Positions 1 to 6,618 of a stretch of DNA of 11,110 nucleotides are shown here, piece after piece (position 1 is the stretch's first letter; every line of letters begins with the position of its first letter). The notes below the pieces were generated by a model. That model did no database searches. It was not told the DNA's origin and worked only from the letters and a program-made list of their open reading frames with translations. The position numbers and the translations under genes are program-made. Location: positions 1-11,110 of the forward strand of contig JAKDNE010000073.1 of NCBI GenBank assembly GCA_030451965.1. The letters run 5' to 3'. Origin of the DNA: Brachybacterium sp. Its GTDB lineage: Bacteria; Actinomycetota; Actinomycetes; Actinomycetales; Dermabacteraceae.

Positions 1-17
1 TCCCAGGTGCAAGGAAC

Positions 18-23
18 TAACAT
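18..23 (+). promoter_or_regulatory. Candidate -10 box of a leaderless promoter
   Basis: TAACAT is followed by exactly six bases and then the ATG at 30. In actinobacteria this spacing puts the transcription start on the A of the start codon, giving a leaderless mRNA. There is no well-placed Shine-Dalgarno: AAGGA at 11-15 is 14 bases from the ATG. The -35 region would lie before the window, so it cannot be judged. Confidence 0.4.
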
Positions 24-29
24 GGTGTC

Positions 30-377
30 ATGTCCTTTGTGTTGTCCCTCCTTGTCGTGCTGCACCTGATCTGCTGGGCCGTGGCGCTCGGCACCTGGGT
101 GGCAGCTGCCCGCACCCGTCAGCCGAACCCGGGCATGGCCCATGCCGTCGCCGGTGCCGTCGTGATCGGCATCCTGCTGGCCGTCCTGGTCTCGATCCCC
201 GGCCTCACCGCTGGTGACCCGAACCATATGAAGCTCGGCATCAAGCTGCTGGTCGGCCTGGTCGCCGTGGTGCTCGCCTACATCGCGAAGAAGAAGGGGC
301 CCGAGACCTCCTCTGCGGTGTGGTTCGGCATCCCCACCGCGATCGTCCTGAACGTGATCATCGCCGTGTTCGTCTGA
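30..377 (+). CDS. Small four-helix integral membrane protein, function unknown
   Basis: A 115-residue, very hydrophobic protein with four predicted membrane helices at about residues 1-27, 36-57, 68-86 and 97-115, and almost no soluble part. A basic cluster (KKK, about 87-89) follows helix 3. Histidines at 12, 38 and 66 lie in or near helix ends. That and the size recall small CopD/DUF2269-like or SirB-like membrane proteins, some of which bind haem or copper, but I see no diagnostic motif and make no functional call. The ATG at 30 is the only start in this frame within the window. The gene ends at TGA 375-377 and is followed by a strong hairpin, so it is probably separate from pcrA, which starts 107 bp downstream on the same strand. 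G/C-rich third positions support real coding. Confidence 0.8.
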   Translation: MSFVLSLLVVLHLICWAVALGTWVAAARTRQPNPGMAHAVAGAVVIGILLAVLVSIPGLTAGDPNHMKLGIKLLVGLVAVVLAYIAKKKGPETSSAVWFGIPTAIVLNVIIAVFV

Positions 378-432
378 GCTGCCCCGGAGCGACCTGCCAC
401 GACGGGTCCTCCTCTCGCACGCTCCGTCCACA

Positions 433-466
433 CCGGGCCCGACAGCATCCCCGCTGTCGGGCCCGG
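433..466 (+). terminator. Strong GC-rich hairpin, likely terminator
   Basis: Two perfectly complementary 14-base arms (433-446 CCGGGCCCGACAGC and 453-466 GCTGTCGGGCCCGG) flank a 6-base loop. The hairpin lies 55 bp after the stop of the small membrane protein and ends 18 bp before pcrA. It has no T-tract, which is common for actinobacterial intrinsic terminators. It probably ends the upstream transcript; an attenuating role for pcrA cannot be excluded. Confidence 0.7.
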
Positions 467-469
467 CCC

Positions 470-475
470 TATCCT
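470..475 (+). promoter_or_regulatory. Possible pcrA -10 box
   Basis: TATCCT lies nine bases before the pcrA ATG (485), directly after the hairpin. A start about seven bases downstream would give a leader of only a few nucleotides. No convincing -35 can be seen, because the GC hairpin occupies that position. No good Shine-Dalgarno precedes the ATG, which fits a leaderless or near-leaderless gene. Weak evidence. Confidence 0.25.
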
Positions 476-484
476 GGAACCCTC

Positions 485-3325
485 ATGAGCTCTCTCTTCG
501 ACGATCTTTCGCTGCCCGCCGCCTTCCACCGCCTCGACGGGGTCTCGGTGACCCCGGAGTCCCGCGACCAGCGGCGCGAGGGGGACCCCACGGCACCGTC
601 CGGCGAACACGCTCAGCTCGGCGGACAGCGGCAGGTCGAGGTGCCGCTGATCGGGGAGGAGCCCCCGGAGGAGGAGCCTCCGTACGACGCGGAGCCCCCG
701 TTCGACGAAGAGCCCCCGTACGATGACGCTCCGCCGCCTGCTGTCGAGGATCTGCCGCGGCCCCCGACGGAGTTCGCGCAGGCGCCGCATCCGGCCGATC
801 GGCCCGCGTCCTTCGCGACGGGGCCGGGCCCAGGGATCGACATCTCCGGCCTCACCGAGCTCACCGATGCCCTGAACCCGGCCCAGCGCGAGGCGGTCGT
901 GCATCGCGGCTCCCCGCTGCTGATCGTCGCCGGCGCCGGTTCCGGCAAGACTCGGGTGCTCACACGGCGCATCGCCCACCTGCTGCGCTCCGGGGAAGCG
1001 CTGCCGGGGGAGATCCTCGCGATCACCTTCACCAACAAGGCCGCCGCCGAGATGCGCGAGCGCGTGGGCGAGCTGGTGGGCCCGGTCGCCCGCAGCATGT
1101 GGGTCTCCACCTTCCACAGCGCCTGCGTGCGGATCCTGCGCCGCGACGCCGCCGCGGCCGGGCTGAAGAGCTCCTTCACGATCTATGACAGCGCCGACTC
1201 GCTGCGCCTGATCACCACGATCGCCAAGGATCTCGAACTCGACACGAAGAAGCACGCTCCGCGTGCGCTGGCCTCGCGGATCTCCACGCTGAAGAACGAC
1301 CTGATGGATCCGATCGACTTCGCCGACCAGGCCGAGAGTGCGAAGAACCCCTTCGAGAGGACCCTCGCGCGGATCTTTACGAACTACACCGCGCGGCTGC
1401 GCCAGGCCAACGCGGTGGACTTCGACGACCTCATCGGTCTGACCGTCACGCTGCTGCGGGAGAACCCGGCGATCCGGGAGGGCTACCGCCGCCGCTTCCG
1501 TCACATCCTGGTGGACGAGTACCAGGACACCAACACCGCCCAGTACCAGCTGGTGCGGGAACTGGTGGGGGACGACCCCCACGCCGACCTCACCGTGGTG
1601 GGCGACTCGGACCAGTCGATCTATGCCTTCCGCGGTGCGACGATCCGCAACATCGTCGAATTCGAGCAGGACTTCCCCTCTGCACGCACCATCGTGCTCG
1701 AGCAGAACTACCGCTCCACGCAGAACATCCTCACCGCCGCGAATTCCGTGATCGAGGAGAACGCCGGCCGGCGCAAGAAGAACCTGTGGACCGATCAGGG
1801 CGAGGGAGAGCAGATCACCCTCTACGTCGCCGACGACGAACGGGAGGAGGCCCGGTACATCGGTCGTCAGATCGATGCCCTGGTCGATGACGGCCGCAGT
1901 GCGGGAGACATTGCGATCTTCTATCGCGCCAACGCGCAATCCCGAGCGCTCGAGGACCAGCTGATCCGCGTCGGCCTGCCGTACCGGGTGGTCGGCGGCA
2001 CCCGCTTCTACGAGCGTCGCGAGATCAAGGACGCGATCGCCTATCTCAAGGTGCTCACCAACCCGGCCGATGAGATCAACCTGCGTCGCATCCTCAACGT
2101 CCCCAAGCGTGGCATCGGCGACCGGGCCGAGGCCGTGATCGCGATGCTCGCCGAGCGGGAGCGGATCAGTTTCGGTGAGGCTCTGCGCCGCGCGGAGGAG
2201 GCTCCTGGCATCGCCACCCGTTCGCTGAACGCCGTGCGGACCTTCGTGGCGATGCTCGAGGACCTCCAGGCGATGGCCGCCGACGGGAACGGGCCCGCGG
2301 ACCTGGTGGAAGCGATCCTGCAGCGCTCGGGCTATTACGCCGAGCTGCAGGGCAGCGACGACCCGCAGGACGAGTCCCGCCTGGAGAACCTCGCCGAGCT
2401 GGTCAGCGTCGCCGCCGAGTTCGAGGCGCAGATGGAGGAGGCCGACGCCGTCGCCAGCGAGTACGAGGACGAGGCGGGGGATCCTGACGCGACGGATCCG
2501 GCGACGACCGCGAACACGAACACGAACACGGCCACGGTCACGGCGACGGCGGGGGCGGTCCCCGACCCCGGTGCCGACATCGCTCCCGACGCGGCGCTGA
2601 CCCTCCCGGATGATCTCGAGGCGAGCCTCGTGGATCGCTTCCTGGAGAAGGTCTCCCTGGTGGCCGATGCGGATCAGATCCCCGGTGAGGAGGATCAGTT
2701 CGTCACCCTGATGACCCTGCACACCGCCAAGGGCCTCGAGTTCCCGGTCGTGTTCCTCACCGGCATGGAGGACGGCACCTTCCCCCATAACCGCACCCTG
2801 GGCGATCCCGAGGAGCTACAGGAGGAGCGGCGCCTGGCCTACGTGGGAATCACCCGCGCCCGCGAGAAGCTCTTCCTGACCCGGGCCCAGATGCGATCGC
2901 TGTGGGGGCAGACCCAGTTCATGCCCGCCAGCCGCTTCCTCGACGAGGTGCCCGAGAGCGTGCTGGACGTGGCGCGCGCGGGCTCCACGCTCAGCGGCGC
3001 CGGATTCGGCGGCTACAGCGGCTCCGGCGGATATGGGGGCGGTACCGGTGCGAGTGATCGCCGCGGCCCCTCCTTCAGCGGCGGCATCAGCGGAGGGCGC
3101 AGCGACATCAAACGCCCCAGCCTCGGCTCCGGCCGCAAGGCCATCCCGGCCGACAAGCTTCCCCAGCTCGCGGTGGGTGACCGGATCACCCACGACTCCT
3201 TCGGGATGGGGACGATCACCGAGATCGCAGGGCAGGGCGAGAAGACCCAGATCGAGGTGCAGTTCAAGGCCCCGCACGGCACGAAGCGCCTGGTCCTGCG
3301 CTACGCCGCGATCACCAAGCTCTGA
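485..3325 (+). CDS. pcrA: ATP-dependent DNA helicase PcrA/UvrD1 (SF1A), 946 aa
   Basis: 3'-5' DNA helicase of the UvrD/Rep/PcrA family, acting in repair and replication restart. All SF1A motifs are visible: Q-motif LNPAQREAV from 130; Walker A AGAGSGKT 149-156; Ia ITFTNKAAAE from 180; II VDEYQD 343-348; III VVGDSDQS 371-378; IV EQNYRST 406-412; V MTLHTAKG 743-750; VI RLAYVGITRAR 783-793. A Gly/Ser-rich linker leads to a C-terminal Tudor-like domain (about 895-946), the part that binds RNA polymerase in PcrA. The protein is longer than usual (about 720-830 aa) because of a roughly 125-residue acidic, Pro-rich N-terminal extension and a low-complexity insertion at about 660-708. ATG 485 was chosen because the frame upstream runs into the preceding gene in another frame and then the hairpin. 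The gene converges on the nitrite reductase gene. Confidence 0.96.
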   Translation: MSSLFDDLSLPAAFHRLDGVSVTPESRDQRREGDPTAPSGEHAQLGGQRQVEVPLIGEEPPEEEPPYDAEPPFDEEPPYDDAPPPAVEDLPRPPTEFAQAPHPADRPASFATGPGPGIDISGLTELTDALNPAQREAVVHRGSPLLIVAGAGSGKTRVLTRRIAHLLRSGEALPGEILAITFTNKAAAEMRERVGELVGPVARSMWVSTFHSACVRILRRDAAAAGLKSSFTIYDSADSLRLITTIAKDLELDTKKHAPRALASRISTLKNDLMDPIDFADQAESAKNPFERTLARIFTNYTARLRQANAVDFDDLIGLTVTLLRENPAIREGYRRRFRHILVDEYQDTNTAQYQLVRELVGDDPHADLTVVGDSDQSIYAFRGATIRNIVEFEQDFPSARTIVLEQNYRSTQNILTAANSVIEENAGRRKKNLWTDQGEGEQITLYVADDEREEARYIGRQIDALVDDGRSAGDIAIFYRANAQSRALEDQLIRVGLPYRVVGGTRFYERREIKDAIAYLKVLTNPADEINLRRILNVPKRGIGDRAEAVIAMLAERERISFGEALRRAEEAPGIATRSLNAVRTFVAMLEDLQAMAADGNGPADLVEAILQRSGYYAELQGSDDPQDESRLENLAELVSVAAEFEAQMEEADAVASEYEDEAGDPDATDPATTANTNTNTATVTATAGAVPDPGADIAPDAALTLPDDLEASLVDRFLEKVSLVADADQIPGEEDQFVTLMTLHTAKGLEFPVVFLTGMEDGTFPHNRTLGDPEELQEERRLAYVGITRAREKLFLTRAQMRSLWGQTQFMPASRFLDEVPESVLDVARAGSTLSGAGFGGYSGSGGYGGGTGASDRRGPSFSGGISGGRSDIKRPSLGSGRKAIPADKLPQLAVGDRITHDSFGMGTITEIAGQGEKTQIEVQFKAPHGTKRLVLRYAAITKL
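671..724 (+). repeat. Three in-frame 18-bp tandem repeats in the pcrA N-terminal extension
   Basis: Units 671-688, 689-706 and 707-724 encode EEPPYD, AEPPFD and EEPPYD. A partial related unit (656-670, EEPPE) precedes them. The unit is a multiple of three, so copy-number change would lengthen or shorten an acidic proline-rich tail (residues about 58-85) without a frameshift. The region lies before the helicase core and is predicted to be disordered. Confidence 0.85.
2513..2530 (+). repeat. AACACG x3 tandem hexamer inside pcrA
   Basis: Three perfect copies of AACACG encode Asn-Thr-Asn-Thr-Asn-Thr (residues 677-682). They sit in a Thr/Ala/Asp-rich insertion (about 660-708) shortly before helicase motif V. 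The composition indicates a disordered surface loop. Confidence 0.8.
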
Positions 3326-3330
3326 GGGTC

Positions 3331-3355
3331 GTGCCGCCGGGCGAGCAGGCGGCGC
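3331..3355. terminator. Hairpin between convergent genes, likely bidirectional terminator
   Basis: Arms 3331-3338 (GTGCCGCC) and 3348-3355 (GGCGGCGC) form an 8-bp stem with one G-T wobble and a 9-base loop. It lies in the 43-bp gap between the stops of pcrA (+) and the nitrite reductase gene (-), where a shared terminator is expected. No T-tract. Confidence 0.5.
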
Positions 3356-3368
3356 CCCCTCGCGCGGG

Positions 3369-6300
3369 TCAGCCGGTGACGCGGATCAGTGCACGCGCAC
3401 CGCGCTCCAGGTCCACGAAGGAGTGGTTCACCGCGGTGTAGGTGCCGGGCTCGTCGAAGACCAGCTCGACGAACCCGCCCTGCGCCGAGGCCAGATCCAG
3501 GGCCTGCGCCCCGCCGCGGGTCTCCGACTCCGGTCGAAGCAGGTACTCGCCCTCCTTGAACACGGTGTCGAACACCCCGCCCACCACGTGGAAGGAGATC
3601 CCGCGCGAGGGCCCGGCTGCGAGCACCCACAGCCGCACCCGCTCGCCGACCCGGGCCTCGAGCGGGGAGTGCACGTACTGGTTCGCGTGCCCGTTGAACA
3701 CCGTCGCATCCGGGCGCTCGGCCGCGATCTTCGCCGGGCTCACGGGATGGGCGTCCTCATACATCGCCGCATCGGAGCCGGGGGCACCGGCAGGCACCAG
3801 GTAGTGCTCGGACTGGACCAGGACGTACTCGCGATCCGCTTCGGCCAAGCCCGCCGGCGGCACGATCAGCGCGCCCATCATGCCGGCGGCGAGATGGACC
3901 GACATCGGCATCGTCGCGCAGTGATACAGCCAGATCCCGGAGTGGTCGGTCGTGATCGCGTACTCGAGCGAGTCGCCGGGCGGGATCGTGCGCATCGCCT
4001 CGTCGGGGGCGACGCGACCGGCATGCAGATCCAGCGAGTGCCCCATCGCGCTGCTGTTGACCAGGTCCACGGTGAGCCGTGAGCCCAGCTCGGAGCGGAG
4101 GGTCGGGCCCACCACAGTGCCGTTGTAGGTCATCGCGTCCATGTGCACGCCGGGCGCGATCTCCGCAGCGACGTCCGTGACCTCGAATCGCACACGCTGC
4201 TCGGGGCCGGAGGCCGCGGGCAGGCGTGCATCGCGCACCTGATGGTCGTCCCCCGGTGCGGCCCGCAGGTCCAGTGGGATCCGGGTGAGCTCATCGGTGC
4301 CGGCAGTGCCGGTGGAGGGCGTGACCCCAGCCGGGGAAGGACCGGCGCCGACGGCGGTGACGGAGAGGGTCATCCCCATCGCCCGGTGCCCGACGATCGA
4401 GCACCAGCCCTCGAGGTCATGGGAGATCACCCCGGCCTCCACGGTGGTGCTCGCCCCGGGCTGCAGCCGTCCCGAGCTGACACCGGAGGCGAGCACGAGG
4501 TCGTGGACGTCATGGGGATCGTCATTGGCCAGCTCGATCACCAGCGTGTTCCCGGCCGGCACCTCGAGCACATCGGGCCGGAAGCGCATATCGGCCATGC
4601 TCACCTCGAGCGTGGTGGTCTCCCCGGTCGGGGTGACGGTGCGGTGACCGGCAAGGACCCCGCCTCGGCCGGTCTCGGCGGGCAGCGAGCCCTGGGCACG
4701 ATCCAGCGCGGACCCCAGCGCCGTCACCCCGAGCACCGAGCCGAGGCCGAGCAGCGTACTGGTGAGTGCGCGCCGGTCCATGGCCCCCGGGCGCATCTCC
4801 GGGCGATCCTTCGCGGGGCTCTCCCGCCGGGTGCCCGCGGCGGTGGATGCTCGGGCGGTGGCAGCGGGAGACCCCCCTGCGCGGGCTGCTGCAGTGCCCG
4901 ATGCCGCGGCGCCTGATGCTGCGGCACCTGAGGCCTCAGCGCGTGTCGGGGGTCCGACGGGAAGCGTGGTGCCGGTGCCGGTGCCGGTGCCTGTGCTCGA
5001 CCGGGAGCCGCCCAGGGGCAGCGACGTCCCGGCGCCGGATCCTGTGCTCGGCGCCGGAGGCGCGGAGGGAATCGGCGGATCGGTGCGCCGATGCTTCACA
5101 CTGGCCCGGATCGCGGTCACCAGCAGCACCGGGAACGAGACCAGCACCGCGAAGGCCAGCGCCGACAGCGCCACCCGCGAGAGCGAACCGAAAGAGGCCA
5201 CCTCCGCCGTGCCGACGGTGAGGGCGGAGAACAGCGCCGCCGCACCGGTGCCTCCGATCCCGGCCAGCACGAACAGCGCGAGCACCAGGTTAAAGGTGAC
5301 CACACGCAGCACGGCGAAACGGCTCATGGCAGCGAGCGCGGCAGTCGTCGAGCGTGGACCGCCGCGCAGCGTCACGGGGAGCAGGTAGCTCATCGCCCCG
5401 AACAGCACCTGCAACAGGAACCCGGCGACGAAGGGCATCGTGAGCTGCTGGACGTCCGCGGCCGCCAGGGCGCTCGAGAGCTGCTCGTCGGCCGAACGCC
5501 ACCACACCACGAGCAGTCCCAGCAACGTCACCGCGAACCAGGCGACCCCGGCCGCGATCGAGAGGACCGGGAACAGTGGCAGCGGGATCCGCCGCTCCTG
5601 GCGGGCCGAGCGGATCCCGAGCCGCACCAGGGTCACCGCCACCCAGGCGAAGGAGCCCAGGTACGCGAGCAGGAACGCACAGCCCAGCAGCGTCGAGCCG
5701 AGGAGAGCGCCCGCAGTGGCCCCCAGCACGGACAGCAGCATGCCCAGCAGTCCGCCGGCGGCGCGTTTCGCGGTCCCCGGCTCGATCCGAGTGCGCAGCA
5801 CCGTCGGCCACAGGGTCAGCAGGGTGCCGGCCACGGTCACGCCCACGAATCCCAGGATGTTCACGAGCTGGTGCGCCAGCAGCAGGCGTCCCTGCCAGGG
5901 CTCGCCCGGGCTGAACGCCATCAGCGCACCGAGTGTCGCCCCGACCGGGATCAGGCAGGCGGCGGCGATGTACGCCTTGACCGTGAACTCGAAGCGCGGG
6001 GCCAGCGCTGCCCGCACCTGCGTGCCCAGCGCTGCGGCGTACCAGACCAGCGCCGCGGAGACCATCAGCGCTCCGAGCACCACCACCCAGGGCCACGAGG
6101 GCAGCATCCCCAGGATCGTCACCAGCACGCCCACGCTCAGCAGCTGGATCCGGCGCACCTGCCGCGGGCGCGACTCCTCACCGAGACGGGTCTTCAGCAG
6201 CGCCTCGGCGAAGTGCTGCCCCCACACCATGATCGAGGTCGTGATCAGTCCCAGGGTGACCATGTGCACCATCAGCCAGCGCGATTGCGGGATCCACTGA

Positions 6301-6455
6301 TGGATCAGCACCACCACGATCAATGCCGCCATCCACCACATCACCGGCCGTGAGGCCCGACGGTGCCACGCGTCGCGACCACCGGGCGAGGTTCCCGCGC
6401 GGGAGGGGCGCTGCGGGGACGGCGATGCTGCGGCGGGGGAGGGAGATGCGGTCAT
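3369..6455 (-). CDS. nirK: Membrane-anchored NirK-type copper nitrite reductase fused to a polytopic membrane domain and an extra cupredoxin
   Basis: Predicted to reduce nitrite to nitric oxide on the outer face of the membrane. Order over 1028 aa: about 12 membrane helices (36-450); Pro/Gly/Thr/Ala linker (455-555); Tat-like DRRALTS plus hydrophobic segment (559-582); blue-copper cupredoxin (about 600-700) with His648 or 651, Cys685, His690, Met695 (C-x4-H-x4-M); two-domain NirK (about 715-1028). NirK ligands are complete: type 1 copper His806, Cys846, His854, Met859; type 2 copper His811, His845, His1011; catalytic Asp809 and His956. Ordinary NirK is about 340-380 aa. The membrane domain carries His64, His81 (helix 2) and His195 (helix 6), possibly for haem or quinol (inference). 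ATG 6455 is preferred because GAGG precedes it by five bases; GTG 6461 would add two residues. The NirK call is firm; electron donor and membrane-domain role are unknown. Confidence 0.9.
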   Translation of the reverse strand: MTASPSPAAASPSPQRPSRAGTSPGGRDAWHRRASRPVMWWMAALIVVVLIHQWIPQSRWLMVHMVTLGLITTSIMVWGQHFAEALLKTRLGEESRPRQVRRIQLLSVGVLVTILGMLPSWPWVVVLGALMVSAALVWYAAALGTQVRAALAPRFEFTVKAYIAAACLIPVGATLGALMAFSPGEPWQGRLLLAHQLVNILGFVGVTVAGTLLTLWPTVLRTRIEPGTAKRAAGGLLGMLLSVLGATAGALLGSTLLGCAFLLAYLGSFAWVAVTLVRLGIRSARQERRIPLPLFPVLSIAAGVAWFAVTLLGLLVVWWRSADEQLSSALAAADVQQLTMPFVAGFLLQVLFGAMSYLLPVTLRGGPRSTTAALAAMSRFAVLRVVTFNLVLALFVLAGIGGTGAAALFSALTVGTAEVASFGSLSRVALSALAFAVLVSFPVLLVTAIRASVKHRRTDPPIPSAPPAPSTGSGAGTSLPLGGSRSSTGTGTGTGTTLPVGPPTRAEASGAAASGAAASGTAAARAGGSPAATARASTAAGTRRESPAKDRPEMRPGAMDRRALTSTLLGLGSVLGVTALGSALDRAQGSLPAETGRGGVLAGHRTVTPTGETTTLEVSMADMRFRPDVLEVPAGNTLVIELANDDPHDVHDLVLASGVSSGRLQPGASTTVEAGVISHDLEGWCSIVGHRAMGMTLSVTAVGAGPSPAGVTPSTGTAGTDELTRIPLDLRAAPGDDHQVRDARLPAASGPEQRVRFEVTDVAAEIAPGVHMDAMTYNGTVVGPTLRSELGSRLTVDLVNSSAMGHSLDLHAGRVAPDEAMRTIPPGDSLEYAITTDHSGIWLYHCATMPMSVHLAAGMMGALIVPPAGLAEADREYVLVQSEHYLVPAGAPGSDAAMYEDAHPVSPAKIAAERPDATVFNGHANQYVHSPLEARVGERVRLWVLAAGPSRGISFHVVGGVFDTVFKEGEYLLRPESETRGGAQALDLASAQGGFVELVFDEPGTYTAVNHSFVDLERGARALIRVTG
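4968..4991. repeat. GGTGCC x4 tandem hexamer in the nirK linker
   Basis: Four perfect copies of GGTGCC (GGCACC on the coding strand) encode the alternating Gly-Thr run in the linker between the membrane domain and the copper domains. Next to it (4900-4929) are two 15-bp imperfect copies encoding SGAAASGAAA. Hexamer slippage would only change linker length. Confidence 0.85.
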
Positions 6456-6501
6456 GACCACCTCGGACGGAGCCCCGGCCAGGGCGGTGGGCGCCAGGTC
6501 G

Positions 6502-6529
6502 GGACACGGACAGGGACCGTTCCAGAATA
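6502..6529 (-). promoter_or_regulatory. Candidate promoter of the nirK fusion with adjacent hexamer direct repeats
   Basis: On the minus strand TATTCT (plus-strand 6524-6529) is a good -10 box about 70 bp before the ATG at 6455. The corresponding start near 6517 would give a leader of about 60 nt. No convincing -35 is visible. Immediately downstream, overlapping the expected start site, are three head-to-tail hexamers on the plus strand: GGACAC, GGACAG, GGACCG (6502-6519). They could be an operator. I see no classic FNR, NsrR or NnrR palindrome. Confidence 0.35.
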
Positions 6530-6578
6530 CGACCGGCCCCGGTATCGCGTCGGCGGCGAAAGTCCTCGCATGATCGAC

Positions 6579-6597
6579 ACGCGGGCTCTCGCCGCGT
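6579..6597 (-). terminator. Possible hairpin terminator after the 196-aa membrane gene
   Basis: A perfect 6-bp stem, ACGCGG (6579-6584) with CCGCGT (6592-6597), has a 7-base loop and lies 22-40 bp beyond the stop of the 196-aa gene. It is short for a GC-rich genome and has no T-tract. If active it would separate the small-membrane-protein transcript from the nitrite reductase gene. Confidence 0.25.
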
Positions 6598-6618
6598 CGT
6601 CACCGGTGCGCGACTGCG

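Noticed and set aside
320..484. Upstream extension of the pcrA frame starting inside the small membrane gene
   Set aside because: It would read out of frame through the end of a real gene and through the terminator hairpin, giving a non-conserved Arg-rich N-terminus.
278..2788. 836-codon open frame on the minus strand opposite pcrA
   Set aside because: Arg/Gly/Val-rich translation with no recognisable motif, fully antisense to a helicase with every motif intact.
4968..4991. Short tandem repeat as a possible CRISPR or phase-variation switch
   Set aside because: Units are six bases without spacers, so not CRISPR; because the unit is a multiple of three it cannot switch the frame on and off.
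5091..6353. 420-codon open frame on the plus strand opposite nirK
   Set aside because: Its Gln/His/Arg-rich composition is the typical complement of a hydrophobic membrane-protein gene; it has no domain and no ribosome binding site that I can see.
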